A stretch of 13,572 nt of DNA from an uncultured Hungatella sp. (GTDB lineage Bacteria > Bacillota > Clostridia > Lachnospirales > Lachnospiraceae), in the NCBI GenBank assembly GCA_910585645.1, contig CAJUFP010000120.1, positions 1 to 13,572 of the forward strand. The letters run 5' to 3'. Within the stretch, counting starts at the first letter, position 1, and every line of letters begins with the position of its first letter. Under the pieces are notes generated by a model. That model had not been told where the DNA came from and did no database searches. It saw only the letters and a list, made by a program, of their open reading frames with translations. Both the position numbers and the translations under genes were made by a program. Shown here in pieces: positions 1-7,629 of the stretch.

Positions 1-189
1 TTCTGCAAGTATGAGCTGAAAGGCGGCAGCTGCAAGATTTTCAAGGACAAGGGCTGTCCGGGATGCGGCACTCTCCGCAAAGTGGAATTTGAGCAATTCG
101 TTTTTAACGCTATGAGGGAGCAATTCCGGGATTTCAAACACCTTCGGGGCGGTGAGGAAAAGGCCAACCCGAAATTGACCGCCTGGTAA
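1..189 (+). pseudogene. Large serine recombinase, C-terminal fragment
   Basis: The reading frame is open from base 1 and ends at TAA 187-189, giving about 62 residues; the 5' part lies outside the window. It contains a cysteine cluster (FCKYELKGGSCK, then KGCPGCGTLRK) followed by FEQFVFNAMREQF and NPKLTA. I recognise this order from the zinc-ribbon and following helical part of large serine recombinases carried by Clostridia conjugative or mobilizable elements. In that family the NPKLTA stretch normally leads into a long coiled coil. Here the frame stops two codons later, so the protein looks truncated by about 100 residues or more. The family call rests on remembered resemblance rather than a search. 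A truncated recombinase would not be expected to move DNA, so this is probably a decayed element end. Confidence 0.55.
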
Positions 190-207
190 GTACAAAGTAA
201 ACGTTAA

Positions 208-482
208 TTATCAGATTTCTCTTTTGAACATTCTTCCTCGTTCACAAAGGCGTCCAGACAGAAAACAGGGCAGGAGCTGCTGAACGTTATGGATGCCAGC
301 CTGGCCTTATGGCGGGGGATCATGAGGCTTATCGCCGTATGGAGGAAGCTCGAAGCGCCAGATATACAGCAAAGATTCAAAAGGTGGTTTCTGCCGTATG
401 CCTTGCGGATGTTGATATTGCCTGTGGAGAGTTAAAAAACGTCAAAACCCATCTGGAATATGCAATCCGGGAGGGCGGATAG
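208..482 (+). pseudogene. Frameshifted remnant of a small mobile-element-like gene
   Basis: Two overlapping + frames look like one interrupted protein. The first is open from 208 and reads ...KASRQKTGQELLNVMDASLA near 250-308. The second, ending at TAG 480-482, reads HEAYRRMEEARSARYTAKIQ and ends ELKNVKTHLEYAIREGG. Removing one T near 307-308 joins them smoothly through ...DASLAYGGDHEAYRR..., giving about 90 charged, helix-prone residues. I see no ATG with a ribosome site in front of it. The family is not recognised. Its place just after a truncated recombinase suggests leftover mobile-element DNA. Apart from this remnant I see no other gene between 190 and 493. Confidence 0.35.
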
Positions 483-495
483 GATATTTTTCTTT

Positions 496-501
496 GGGAG
501 G
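496..501 (+). promoter_or_regulatory. Ribosome binding site that decides the gene 1 start
   Basis: TGGGAGG lies 10 bases before ATG 512. The same frame also offers TTG at 494, but that codon sits before this site and has no ribosome site of its own. The ATG is therefore preferred. Confidence 0.6.
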
Positions 502-511
502 AATTTTCAGG

Positions 512-2245
512 ATGGCAAAACAATATGGAATCGATCCAAGGCTTGTGATCTGGATACAAAAGAATACAGGACATGACCTGCAGACGTTCAGCGATCTGGC
601 AAAGATCAAATGCCTGGACAGCAGAAAAAGAAACTTTTGGGCCGTAAAGAGGATAGAAGATGTGCGTCTCCCTTCCTGGCTGGCGATAAAGGACGGTGAT
701 TTCACCTTAATTGGGGAAATGACGAAGCTAAAACAGCTATCTCTCCATGATGTCGCGATGGATGACTATTCTTTTCTGACCAGATGCAGATGTTTAAGCA
801 CACTGGATTTGCAGGATACCGGTTTTTCGGACTGCCGCCTGCTGAGGAAGCTTCCGGCTTTGAAGAAAGTCCTTCTGCCTGCTTACAGTCAGTTAATACA
901 TACAGAGGAGTTGGAGCAGTTATCCTGTCTGATTGAGATAAAAGAAGAAAAAACAGAAAAATCCGGAGAGACAAAGCCGGCTTGTCAGGAGAGAGAGCCT
1001 TCTGTGGAGAGCCTGGCATCATGGGGACCGCTGCGCTTAGGGGACACGGCACATTTAAGTATTGATGGCATGGGGATTGTCCTGTTTTCGGCAGAGGTTA
1101 TGAAATCCGTTATTCCGGGAAGCGATTTTCTGACAGAGGAATTTACGAATCCGAAACAGGTTGGCGTACACATCCGGAAAGGGGATATCACGGCTTTCTG
1201 TACAGGCACGGGAGGCGATTTTATACTCTGGTTCCGCTCTGGTTATCCGGATTCCAATGCCAAAAAGGAGTTTCCGGTAATGATTCGGCTGGCATTGGAA
1301 GTAAGGGGCGGCTCCCTGCAGTTTTGTGACTTGTTTTGGCTGAGTAACTGGAATATGGATTTTCCACAGGAGCAGATATTGTCTCTGCCGGACGGATACT
1401 ATCATATAACAGCCTGCACAAAAAGGCCGGAATCCGGATACTGGGGAGACGACCAGATTATCTGCCTCTATTTTAACAAACTGGAGGAAATGCCTGAGCT
1501 TACATGGCCCGGAGTTCCCTATTTGTTTACGGAAGCGTCAGAAGCAGAACCGGATGAAACCGGAGTGCAGGGGCCAAACAGAAGGGATTATACGGAAATG
1601 ATTCGGCGGCTGTATGGTGTGGAAGAGCTGCAGGGCTATACAGAGGAAGAAATCGCGGTTGTGAAACAATATTTTGCGCCGCTTCCTTCGGCGCTGGAAG
1701 AGTTCTGGAAACGTGCAGCATGCACAGAAGAGATTCATAAGGTACAGGATAAGTGGATTAGACCGGGAGATTTCGATAAATGGGACTGGCTAAGGGACAG
1801 CGATTATCTGGTGATACTGATTGAAAACCAGGGATGCTGCCGGGCGGGAATCCGAAGAAAAGATCTGGGAAAAACAGATCCGCCGGTTTATGTGGCTGCA
1901 GATGGGACGGATGATTGCAAATGGACCTTATGCACCGGGACACTCAGCGGATTTCTGCAGGCAGTTCTTGCCTATGAATCGGTATTTGCGTTTCCTTTTC
2001 ACGGAGAGGAGCTTATGTACTGGCTTACGCGGGAGGAGATGGAAACCGTCCGCTCCGACCTTGAGAAACAGCCCTTTGGTCTTCATGGCTGGCTGGGGAC
2101 GGACATGAGTTTTTACAGCAATGCCTGTGACAATATGGTTGTCATTATGGACTGCGGCGACCTGGAAATGCTTTATGGCTCCGCCAGCCAGGCAGGATAT
2201 CAGAAACTGATGGAGGTCATGGAAGGGCTTGGAGAAGAGGTATGA
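512..2245 (+). CDS. LRR / ComJ-like / SUKH fusion, immunity-like protein
   Basis: 577 residues from ATG 512, with no signal peptide or membrane segment, so probably cytoplasmic. Residues about 60-125 have leucine-rich-repeat rhythm (LKQLSLHDV, LSTLDLQDTGF, LKKVLLP). After a charged linker (about 140-165), residues about 170-325 form a beta-rich part (GDFILWFRSGYP ... SLPDGYYHITACT) that resembles the ComJ/Nin nuclease-inhibitor fold. Residues about 385-495 match a SUKH (SMI1/KNR4) pattern: LPSALEEFW, DYLVILIENQG, AGIRRKDLGKTDPPVYV, FLQAVLAYESV. SUKH proteins commonly neutralise polymorphic nuclease or deaminase toxins, and Nin binds and inhibits the competence nuclease NucA. A toxin-neutralising role is therefore inferred. 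It overlaps gene 2 by 4 bases (ATGA), indicating translational coupling. The SUKH and LRR parts are fairly clear; the ComJ-like call is tentative. Confidence 0.7.
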   Translation: MAKQYGIDPRLVIWIQKNTGHDLQTFSDLAKIKCLDSRKRNFWAVKRIEDVRLPSWLAIKDGDFTLIGEMTKLKQLSLHDVAMDDYSFLTRCRCLSTLDLQDTGFSDCRLLRKLPALKKVLLPAYSQLIHTEELEQLSCLIEIKEEKTEKSGETKPACQEREPSVESLASWGPLRLGDTAHLSIDGMGIVLFSAEVMKSVIPGSDFLTEEFTNPKQVGVHIRKGDITAFCTGTGGDFILWFRSGYPDSNAKKEFPVMIRLALEVRGGSLQFCDLFWLSNWNMDFPQEQILSLPDGYYHITACTKRPESGYWGDDQIICLYFNKLEEMPELTWPGVPYLFTEASEAEPDETGVQGPNRRDYTEMIRRLYGVEELQGYTEEEIAVVKQYFAPLPSALEEFWKRAACTEEIHKVQDKWIRPGDFDKWDWLRDSDYLVILIENQGCCRAGIRRKDLGKTDPPVYVAADGTDDCKWTLCTGTLSGFLQAVLAYESVFAFPFHGEELMYWLTREEMETVRSDLEKQPFGLHGWLGTDMSFYSNACDNMVVIMDCGDLEMLYGSASQAGYQKLMEVMEGLGEEV

Positions 2246-3567
2246 AGATGGGATTTCAGGATGAGATGAAACAGATATTTTTACGCGTTGCCGCTGGGGA
2301 AGTGGAACCGAAAGAATGGGAAACATGGTGGAACGGCAATAAAGTCAAATTAGAAGAATCCCTCAACCGGGGAGACAGAGGGCGGATGATGCCTGCCTTG
2401 TGGGACGCCAGCTATTATTGGATGGCAAAGACACAGAGGGGCGTTGCCTACTATTTTCATGCCCAGGGACGTCCGGTAAAGGTTTCCGATTATTATGAGA
2501 AAAAGATGCTGGAAGAGGAAGAGCGCGAAAGACAGAAAGCCATGGAAGGCTATCATAGGGATACCGCGCCTGCCAGACAGCGGTGGGAGGCATATCTGGA
2601 GGGCCATCCCACAGACACCGTCATATTTGACTGGAAGAGCCTGCTGGGGACACCGGCCGGGCAGAAGCCGGCAAAGGATTTTCCCTATAAACATTCCAGG
2701 ACAACGCAGCAGTGGAAGGAGTGCGGGGAGGAACTGAAGCTTCGCCTGAAAGAGAACCTGCAGGCAAAGATCGCTCCTGTCACAAAAGCATACGGCATGA
2801 AAAAAGCAGGCCCCAAGACCTTTGTGCGGGAGAAGAACGGCCTGGTAACCCGCATCCAGTTTATCGGCTATTTCAGAGGCGGCGGATACGAGGCCATGTT
2901 GTGTTACCTCTGCCCCCTATATGCCATACAGTACGGAATCTTAGGCTTGCCGGGGCACATCTGTCAGGGAGAGAGTTTCCAAAGAATGCAGAAAGACTGG
3001 GGAGTGATTCAGTATGGCATGGAAGCGGTGGATGCTGCCATGGTGGAACGCATCAACAGAAAATTTGATGATATCCTGATATTCCTGGCGGATGACGTGC
3101 TGCCGGAGTGGCAAAGAATAGACAGCCTGGAGACATATTTCGCGAAGGAACGCCGGGATTACCTGAAAGCCGCTGGGACAGGCCCGAAAAATCCAAGGAC
3201 CGGCAGGCCCATGTGGAACCTGGATATGGGAGGAAAGGAAGATCCATGGCGGGCGGACGACTATCTGTTTGGCGTATGGGATTTGCTCAACGGAAAGGAA
3301 GAGGAAGGGTACGCACATCTGGAAGAATGTGTGAGGCACAATTCCGATTATATGAAGGAACTTTTAAAGGAGTTTCCGGGCGCCTGCAATGATCGGAGAG
3401 ACGACATGGCGGTGATGTACCAAAACGCAAAGCTGTTTCTTGGAACAAAGGAGATACCGGAGGCAGAGAAACGGCGGGACAGGATTCGGGAGACTTATGA
3501 GGAGGTATGCCGGTTTATGCGGTATTATCACGGTCTGGCAAAAAAGACGGAAAGGAAACCGGAATAG
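2242..3567 (+). CDS. Unrecognised 441-aa protein, possibly DUF4304-like in part
   Basis: It starts at ATG 2242 inside the stop of gene 1 (ATGA), with GGAGAAGAGG just upstream, so the two are probably co-translated. The 441 residues show no signal peptide or membrane segment. A charged helical stretch lies at about residues 85-100 (EKKMLEEEERERQK). Residues about 165-215 (LKENLQAKIAPVTKAYGMKK followed by TFVREKNGLVTRIQFIGYF) resemble the opening of DUF4304-type proteins, which often sit beside toxin-immunity genes. The tail is helical and rich in charged residues and tyrosine. No catalytic motif is visible. Sitting between two SUKH-bearing proteins suggests a role in the same immunity-like cluster, but its function is unknown. 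It could equally be an unrelated housekeeping-type accessory protein. Confidence 0.65.
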   Translation: MKMGFQDEMKQIFLRVAAGEVEPKEWETWWNGNKVKLEESLNRGDRGRMMPALWDASYYWMAKTQRGVAYYFHAQGRPVKVSDYYEKKMLEEEERERQKAMEGYHRDTAPARQRWEAYLEGHPTDTVIFDWKSLLGTPAGQKPAKDFPYKHSRTTQQWKECGEELKLRLKENLQAKIAPVTKAYGMKKAGPKTFVREKNGLVTRIQFIGYFRGGGYEAMLCYLCPLYAIQYGILGLPGHICQGESFQRMQKDWGVIQYGMEAVDAAMVERINRKFDDILIFLADDVLPEWQRIDSLETYFAKERRDYLKAAGTGPKNPRTGRPMWNLDMGGKEDPWRADDYLFGVWDLLNGKEEEGYAHLEECVRHNSDYMKELLKEFPGACNDRRDDMAVMYQNAKLFLGTKEIPEAEKRRDRIRETYEEVCRFMRYYHGLAKKTERKPE

Positions 3568-3594
3568 AGGAAACTGCCCACACGCTTTGTACCT

Positions 3595-3608
3595 GCTGCA
3601 ATGGCAGC
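3595..3608 (+). repeat. Short hairpin between genes 2 and 3
   Basis: GCTGC-AATG-GCAGC forms a perfect 5-bp stem in the 77-base gap between gene 2 and the start of gene 3. There is no T run, so it is not a terminator. Its role is unknown and it may be chance. Confidence 0.25.
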
Positions 3609-3644
3609 TTTCCAGGGCAGCGTCGGGAAAGGGAAAAAGAAGGA

Positions 3645-4364
3645 ATGAAAGACCGTTTTAAAGTAATCGGATATTACATATGCGAAATAAACGATACTCC
3701 CAGGTGGCTGCAGGGAATCAGCAGGCAGCTCTTGTCTGTCAGTGGCTGTATCGGAGAGCAGCATCCCAGGTGGAAATGTTTTATGAGCGGATGGAGCAAA
3801 GGGGAGGCGCGGGAATATCAGGAGAAGCTGCGGCTTGACGGAGAACAGTACAGGGAGTTTTCAGAAACAGCAGGTTTCCTTTTCAATGCCAAAAGGCTGG
3901 ATGTGGATTGCAGGTTTTTGGAATTATCGGATGCGAGAGATTTTTATGAGAAATTTTGTGGGGCGCTCCCATGTTGTGTGGTAAGCATTTCTACAACCAC
4001 GGAGTATTATAAAATCCTGCTGGGTGAGTTGAAGGGCAGCAACAGCCACGCGCTGATGAACGGTGAACAGGATAACAGCCCATGGCTGGGAAATGATATT
4101 TTGGGTTGGGATATTGGCGGCTTTCATTCTTTTCTGTGCAATTCTCTGCAGAAAGAACTGCCGGACGTAAGATTCAATGGTGTGGGACTGCTGGGCAATG
4201 TATTTTCGGAAGTAGAGGGATTTGCGCGTCAGATACAGGGAAAAGGGGAACCGGTGGAATGGATTCCCTGCAGGATTGGGATGTATGGGCAGAACGCAGA
4301 GTTTGATCGGCTTACAGGAGGAGGAAAATGGGAAAGACAGGGACAACGGGAAAGACAGGGATAA
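3645..4364 (+). CDS. Unrecognised 239-aa protein of the immunity-like cluster
   Basis: The chosen start is ATG 3645 (MKDRFKVIGYYICEI). The frame stays open back to ATG 3507, but those extra 46 residues overlap gene 2 and look like an out-of-frame shadow (Arg/Gly/Cys-rich). The ribosome site is mediocre: GAAGGA abuts the ATG and GGGAAAGGGA lies about 10 bases away. The protein is soluble-looking, with a notable stretch GWDIGGFHSFLCNSL at about residues 158-172 and VEWIPCRIGMYG near the end. I do not recognise the family. Its last dozen residues (GKWERQGQRERQG) come from the start of the 18-bp tandem repeat that also opens gene 4; the stop TAA exists because repeat unit 2 reads GATAAC where unit 1 reads GACAAC. 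It overlaps gene 4 by 37 bases. A toxin-immunity role is inferred from position only. Confidence 0.6.
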   Translation: MKDRFKVIGYYICEINDTPRWLQGISRQLLSVSGCIGEQHPRWKCFMSGWSKGEAREYQEKLRLDGEQYREFSETAGFLFNAKRLDVDCRFLELSDARDFYEKFCGALPCCVVSISTTTEYYKILLGELKGSNSHALMNGEQDNSPWLGNDILGWDIGGFHSFLCNSLQKELPDVRFNGVGLLGNVFSEVEGFARQIQGKGEPVEWIPCRIGMYGQNAEFDRLTGGGKWERQGQRERQG

Positions 4365-5887
4365 CGGGCAAGACAGGGATAACGGGCAAGACAGGGACAA
4401 CGGGGAAAACAGGACAGCCCTCATGGGCGAAGCGCATTTTAAAACTGCTGGAGCAGGCAAAGGCAAAAGATCCGGATTTTGTGAGATTTGGAGCATACAG
4501 CCACAAGTATAAGCTGTCTGCGCCTGCCAGCGAGGAGACGATACAAAAATTTGAGGAGCAGGAGGGAATACGGCTGCCGGAGGAATACCGGGATTTTCTG
4601 CTCTTTGTGGGAAACGGCGGCGCAGGCCCTTATTATGGGCTTTATGGAGTGGAGACGCAGGAAAAGGAACTGCACGATTCCCATGGCTTCCGCCTCTACC
4701 GCGCTCATGAAGAGCCGGTGATCTATCCGAAGATGAGCGATGAGGATTGGAACAGGGTGGTGGGTTCGGAGGGCAATCCGGAGGGCAGGCAAAAAGGGGA
4801 GGCGGTACATCCCTATGTGGGAGTCCTGCCCATCGGGAGCCAGGGCTGTACCCTGATGACAGGGATTATGCTTGCGGGACCGTATCGGGGGCAGGTGGTC
4901 TATTATGATGAGGATTTCTGCGGACAGCCGTTTTTTGTGCGGGAAAAGGGATTCCTTAAGTGGTACGAACGGTGGCTACGGGAAGTGATCGCAGGCTATA
5001 GTGATGAAGAGGTTGGATTTGGGTTGAATATAGACGGAACTCCCAGTCAACTGATGGAGCTGTATGAACAGACCGAAGATCCGGCAGAGAGAATGGAGAT
5101 TATTGACAGTTACTACAAATTTGAGACGCTGCCGGGAAAACAGAAGACCTATTTCAAGCAGGTATGCGCCGGGGAATCCAACATGGAAGTGCGGATGAAG
5201 CTGATTAAGATGCTGGCCCGTTTCCATGTGCCGGGCATGGCCAGGGAGCTTGAAAAGTTGTGGGAATATGAGGCTTATGCAGAAGCAGTCTCGATTATTA
5301 CCTATGAAGGCACCTGGGAGGTGAAGGAAGCGTGGTATGAGAGGGTATTTGAGATACTGCCCAGGCTTCGGGGGGAGGGCTTTCGGGATGCCTGCCATAC
5401 CATCAGCGCCGTGAAGGATTATCCCAATGTCCATGCGGGAAGGCTGAGAGAAGCCCTGAACCGGAACGATCTGGACAGGAATGACAGGATTTCGCTGTTC
5501 CACTGTATCCAGAAGCTGAAGGGAAAAGAAGAGGTGCTGGATTATTTCCTGGATTATCTGTCCACAGAAGAGAATGCCACTCTGCTGATCTATGCCGTCT
5601 GGTGTACGGAGGGCGTGGAGGACCGGAAGCTGAAGGAGCTCTATGTGCGGCTGATGGACAAGTACAGAACTCATGAAAATACGAAATTTGACTATAAAGG
5701 CAGTCAGATGGTCTTAAGGGGCGGCGCCTGTTTGGGAGCCAGCAGACCGGAGGGACAGCTTACAAGCAATCTGATGCGGCAGTTTGATTATTTTGGCCTG
5801 GATTACCCAGGCGGCTTTAAGCTTCTGATGGATGGGGGCAGGTGGAAGGAATGGAAACAGCAGAACGGATTTGGGACTGCGGTTTGA
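4328..5887 (+). CDS. SUKH-domain protein with collagen-like head and helical tail
   Basis: ATG 4328 follows a strong AGGAGGAGG (4316-4324), so it should be well translated although it overlaps gene 3. The 519 residues divide into three parts. Residues 2-31 are ten Gly-X-Y triplets (GKTGTT/GKTGIT). Residues about 65-220 are a SUKH (SMI1/KNR4) domain: ETIQKFEEQEGIRLPEEYRD, FLLFVGNGG, VGVLPIGSQG, RGQVVYYDED, then FLKWYERWL. Residues about 240-519 are helical, HEAT-like (AERMEIIDSYYKF, EVRMKLIKMLARFHVPGMARELEKLWEY). SUKH domains typically bind and neutralise toxin domains, so an immunity role is inferred, with the tail perhaps adding a second binding surface. No signal peptide is seen, so the collagen-like head would be in the cytoplasm, which is unusual. 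It is the last gene of the cluster; no clear terminator follows. Confidence 0.75.
   Translation: MGKTGTTGKTGITGKTGITGKTGTTGKTGQPSWAKRILKLLEQAKAKDPDFVRFGAYSHKYKLSAPASEETIQKFEEQEGIRLPEEYRDFLLFVGNGGAGPYYGLYGVETQEKELHDSHGFRLYRAHEEPVIYPKMSDEDWNRVVGSEGNPEGRQKGEAVHPYVGVLPIGSQGCTLMTGIMLAGPYRGQVVYYDEDFCGQPFFVREKGFLKWYERWLREVIAGYSDEEVGFGLNIDGTPSQLMELYEQTEDPAERMEIIDSYYKFETLPGKQKTYFKQVCAGESNMEVRMKLIKMLARFHVPGMARELEKLWEYEAYAEAVSIITYEGTWEVKEAWYERVFEILPRLRGEGFRDACHTISAVKDYPNVHAGRLREALNRNDLDRNDRISLFHCIQKLKGKEEVLDYFLDYLSTEENATLLIYAVWCTEGVEDRKLKELYVRLMDKYRTHENTKFDYKGSQMVLRGGACLGASRPEGQLTSNLMRQFDYFGLDYPGGFKLLMDGGRWKEWKQQNGFGTAV
4331..4420 (+). repeat. 18-bp tandem repeat encoding Gly-X-Y triplets
   Basis: Four near-identical 18-bp units run from 4331 to 4402 (GGAAAGACAGGGACAACG and variants), and a diverged fifth runs to 4420. 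The units differ at two positions (GGA/GGC and ACA/ATA). In the gene 4 frame each unit reads GKTGTT or GKTGIT, making ten collagen-like Gly-X-Y triplets. In the gene 3 frame the first unit is also coding. Because the unit is a multiple of three, copy-number change would keep gene 4 in frame. Confidence 0.9.
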
Positions 5888-5946
5888 ACGCTCCCAGCGG
5901 AAGCAATAAACAGGACACAAATGTCATAGGCAAATGGTTGACAGCG

Positions 5947-6001
5947 GACCATCCGTAACATCGGCCTGATTGTATTTGAGCTCAGGGATGACCGGATGGT
6001 C
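5947..6001. repeat. 9-bp inverted repeat between convergent genes
   Basis: GACCATCCG (5947-5955) and CGGATGGTC (5993-6001) are perfect inverse copies separated by 37 bases, in the 169-base gap between gene 4 and the convergent glucosidase. There is no T run on either side, so it is at best a weak transcription stop. I see nothing else firm in this gap. Confidence 0.3.
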
Positions 6002-6056
6002 TGGCTGTTTAGAGCGTATGAAAAGTTATTGTTCTGCAGGCTTGAAAATCAGGCTC

Positions 6057-7526
6057 TCAACTCAGTTCCTCCCCATTCGAAGCAATCACTTTTTTATACC
6101 AGTCAAAAGATTTCTTTTTCCGTCTGGAGAAATCCCCGGTCCCGTCATCGTACCGTTCCACATAGATAAAACCATACCGCTTTTTCATCTCCCCGGTTCC
6201 GGCGGAGACAATGTCAATGCAGCCCCAGGGCGTATATCCCATAAGGTCAACTCCGTCCAGTTCCACGGCTTCTTTCATGGCCTTAATATGATTTCGCAGG
6301 TAGTCGATGCGGTAGTCGTCCAAAATCTGGCCGTCCTCCTCAATAGTATCCGCGGCGCCAAGGCCGTTCTCCACGATAAACAGGGGGACATGATACCGGT
6401 CGTACATCTGGCACAAGGCGATTCGGAGCCCTAAGGGGTCTACGGTCCAGCCCCAGTCCGAAGTGGCAAGATGAGGATTTTTAAAAGCGATAAACTGGTT
6501 GCCCTCTGTCTTTTCTGCGGCAGGGTCCGTGGTGGAAACCGTGGACATATAGTAGCTGAAACCGATGAAATCCACGGTGCCTTTCCCAATGATATCAAGG
6601 TCATTATCTTCCATGGCAATCTTAACGCCCATCCGTTGGAATTCCTTTAATTTGTATGCCGGATAATATCCCTTTACCTGCACATCCATATAAAATTCCC
6701 TGTTCCGGTTAAATCGGATGGATTCCATCACATCCTCCGGCTTGCAGGTCATGGGATAGCCGGGAGTCACGGCTGCCATCATGCCGATCTTAAAGTTGGG
6801 ATTGATCCTGCGGCCCAGTTCCACTACCCTGGCGCTGGCCACGAAAATATGGTGGTGAGCCTGATATAAGGTCTGGGGATCATTGCGGTGGATGCCGATC
6901 TGGCACCAGCTAGAGAGCACGTTGATCTCATTGAAGGTCATCCAGTATTTTACCTTGTCCTTATATCGGTTCATTACGGTTTTGGCATAGAACACGAAAA
7001 AGTCGATGACTTCCCTGGAGGACCAGCCGTCGTAATGGTCTGCCAGATACATAGGCATATCAAAGTGGTCAATGGTAACTACGGGTTCTATGTGGTATTT
7101 TAACAGTTCGTCAAATACATGGTCATAAAACTGAAGTCCTTCTTCATTGACCTGGTACATCCCCTTAGGGCAGATGCGGGACCAGCTTACGGACATGCGG
7201 AAGCACTGAAATCCCATCTGGGCAAAGAGGGCGATATCCTCCTTATAGTGATGGTAAAAGTCCGTGGCCATGTGGCTGGGATAAAAGGTATCAGGTTTTA
7301 TATACCCTGTGGCTCCCTCCGGAATCTGTCCGCTAAGGGAACTGTCGATAGGGGACTGTCCAATCTCTCCGTCTTTCGTACGGTAGGTCATCATGCGAGG
7401 CTTTTGGTATCCGCCGATCGTAACGGCGTCCAGAGTAGAAAGCCTTCTGCCGCCGGCGCTGTAGCCGCCTTCATATTGATTGCCCGCTACAGCGCCGCCC
7501 CATAAGAAATTTTTTGGGAATGCCAT
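6057..7526 (-). CDS. 6-phospho-beta-glucosidase (GH1)
   Basis: 489 residues, the usual GH1 length. It hydrolyses 6-phospho-beta-glucosides in the cytoplasm, giving glucose-6-phosphate and an aglycone or sugar. The N-terminal FPKNFLWGGAVAGNQYEGG is the GH1 signature. The acid/base glutamate lies in TFNEIN (E200) and the nucleophile in FIVENG (E386). The phosphate-recognition residues expected for phospho-glycosidases are present as S441...K449-R-Y451 in VSAGTGEMKKRYG, as in E. coli BglA, which separates it from plain beta-glucosidases. ATG 7526 is preceded by AGGAGGT (7534-7540). No PTS or other sugar transporter is in the window, so the phosphorylated substrate must come from elsewhere in the genome. 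It lies 107 bp downstream of lysR on the same strand, with its own strong promoter and an operator-like palindrome between them, so it is probably LysR-controlled. Confidence 0.93.
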   Translation of the reverse strand: MAFPKNFLWGGAVAGNQYEGGYSAGGRRLSTLDAVTIGGYQKPRMMTYRTKDGEIGQSPIDSSLSGQIPEGATGYIKPDTFYPSHMATDFYHHYKEDIALFAQMGFQCFRMSVSWSRICPKGMYQVNEEGLQFYDHVFDELLKYHIEPVVTIDHFDMPMYLADHYDGWSSREVIDFFVFYAKTVMNRYKDKVKYWMTFNEINVLSSWCQIGIHRNDPQTLYQAHHHIFVASARVVELGRRINPNFKIGMMAAVTPGYPMTCKPEDVMESIRFNRNREFYMDVQVKGYYPAYKLKEFQRMGVKIAMEDNDLDIIGKGTVDFIGFSYYMSTVSTTDPAAEKTEGNQFIAFKNPHLATSDWGWTVDPLGLRIALCQMYDRYHVPLFIVENGLGAADTIEEDGQILDDYRIDYLRNHIKAMKEAVELDGVDLMGYTPWGCIDIVSAGTGEMKKRYGFIYVERYDDGTGDFSRRKKKSFDWYKKVIASNGEELS

Positions 7527-7577
7527 ATTTATTACCTCCTGTATGTTTGCGTTGCTCTGTTGGATGATTATGATATG

Positions 7578-7606
7578 ATTATAGACGGGAATCAGACCGA
7601 TATCAA
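7578..7606 (-). promoter_or_regulatory. Promoter of the 6-phospho-beta-glucosidase gene
   Basis: Read on the - strand, TTGATA (7606-7601), a 17-base spacer and TATAAT (7583-7578) form a near-perfect vegetative sigma promoter. Transcription would begin near 7571, about 45 bases before the start codon. Confidence 0.8.
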
Positions 7607-7621
7607 ATACTTATAAGAAAT
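7607..7621 (-). promoter_or_regulatory. Second, weaker LysR site abutting the -35 box
   Basis: On the - strand ATTTCTTATAAGTAT keeps one perfect AAGTAT half-site and the T-N11-A spacing. It lies directly against the -35 and 8 bases downstream of the full palindrome, the place where LysR-type regulators commonly have their activation site. Confidence 0.5.
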
Positions 7622-7629
7622 GGATTTGC

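Noticed and set aside
412..440. Promoter for the immunity-like cluster (TTGATA at 412)
   Set aside because: No acceptable -10 box at 16-18 bases, and the segment lies in the gene remnant.
3507..3644. Upstream extension of gene 3 from ATG 3507
   Set aside because: AGGAGG is only one base from that ATG, and the added residues overlap gene 2 and look like a shadow frame.
4331..4420. CRISPR array
   Set aside because: The 18-bp units are directly adjacent with no spacers and are coding.
4222..4512. Third frame through the 18-bp repeats (GQDRDN repeats)
   Set aside because: Repeats keep all frames open by chance. The gene 4 frame has the strong ribosome site and leads into a SUKH domain.
5942..6056. 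Open stretch reading GLIVFELRDDRMVWLFRAYEK before the GH1 end
   Set aside because: It looks slightly protein-like but has no start, and an upstream stop limits it to about 38 codons before it becomes GH1 antisense. A gene remnant is possible but not supportable.
5888..6056. Terminator between the convergent gene 4 and GH1
   Set aside because: The only inverted repeat has a 37-base loop and no T run on either strand.
5970..6434. 154-codon + strand ORF
   Set aside because: It lies almost entirely antisense to the GH1 gene, whose catalytic motifs are intact. Its start has no ribosome site.
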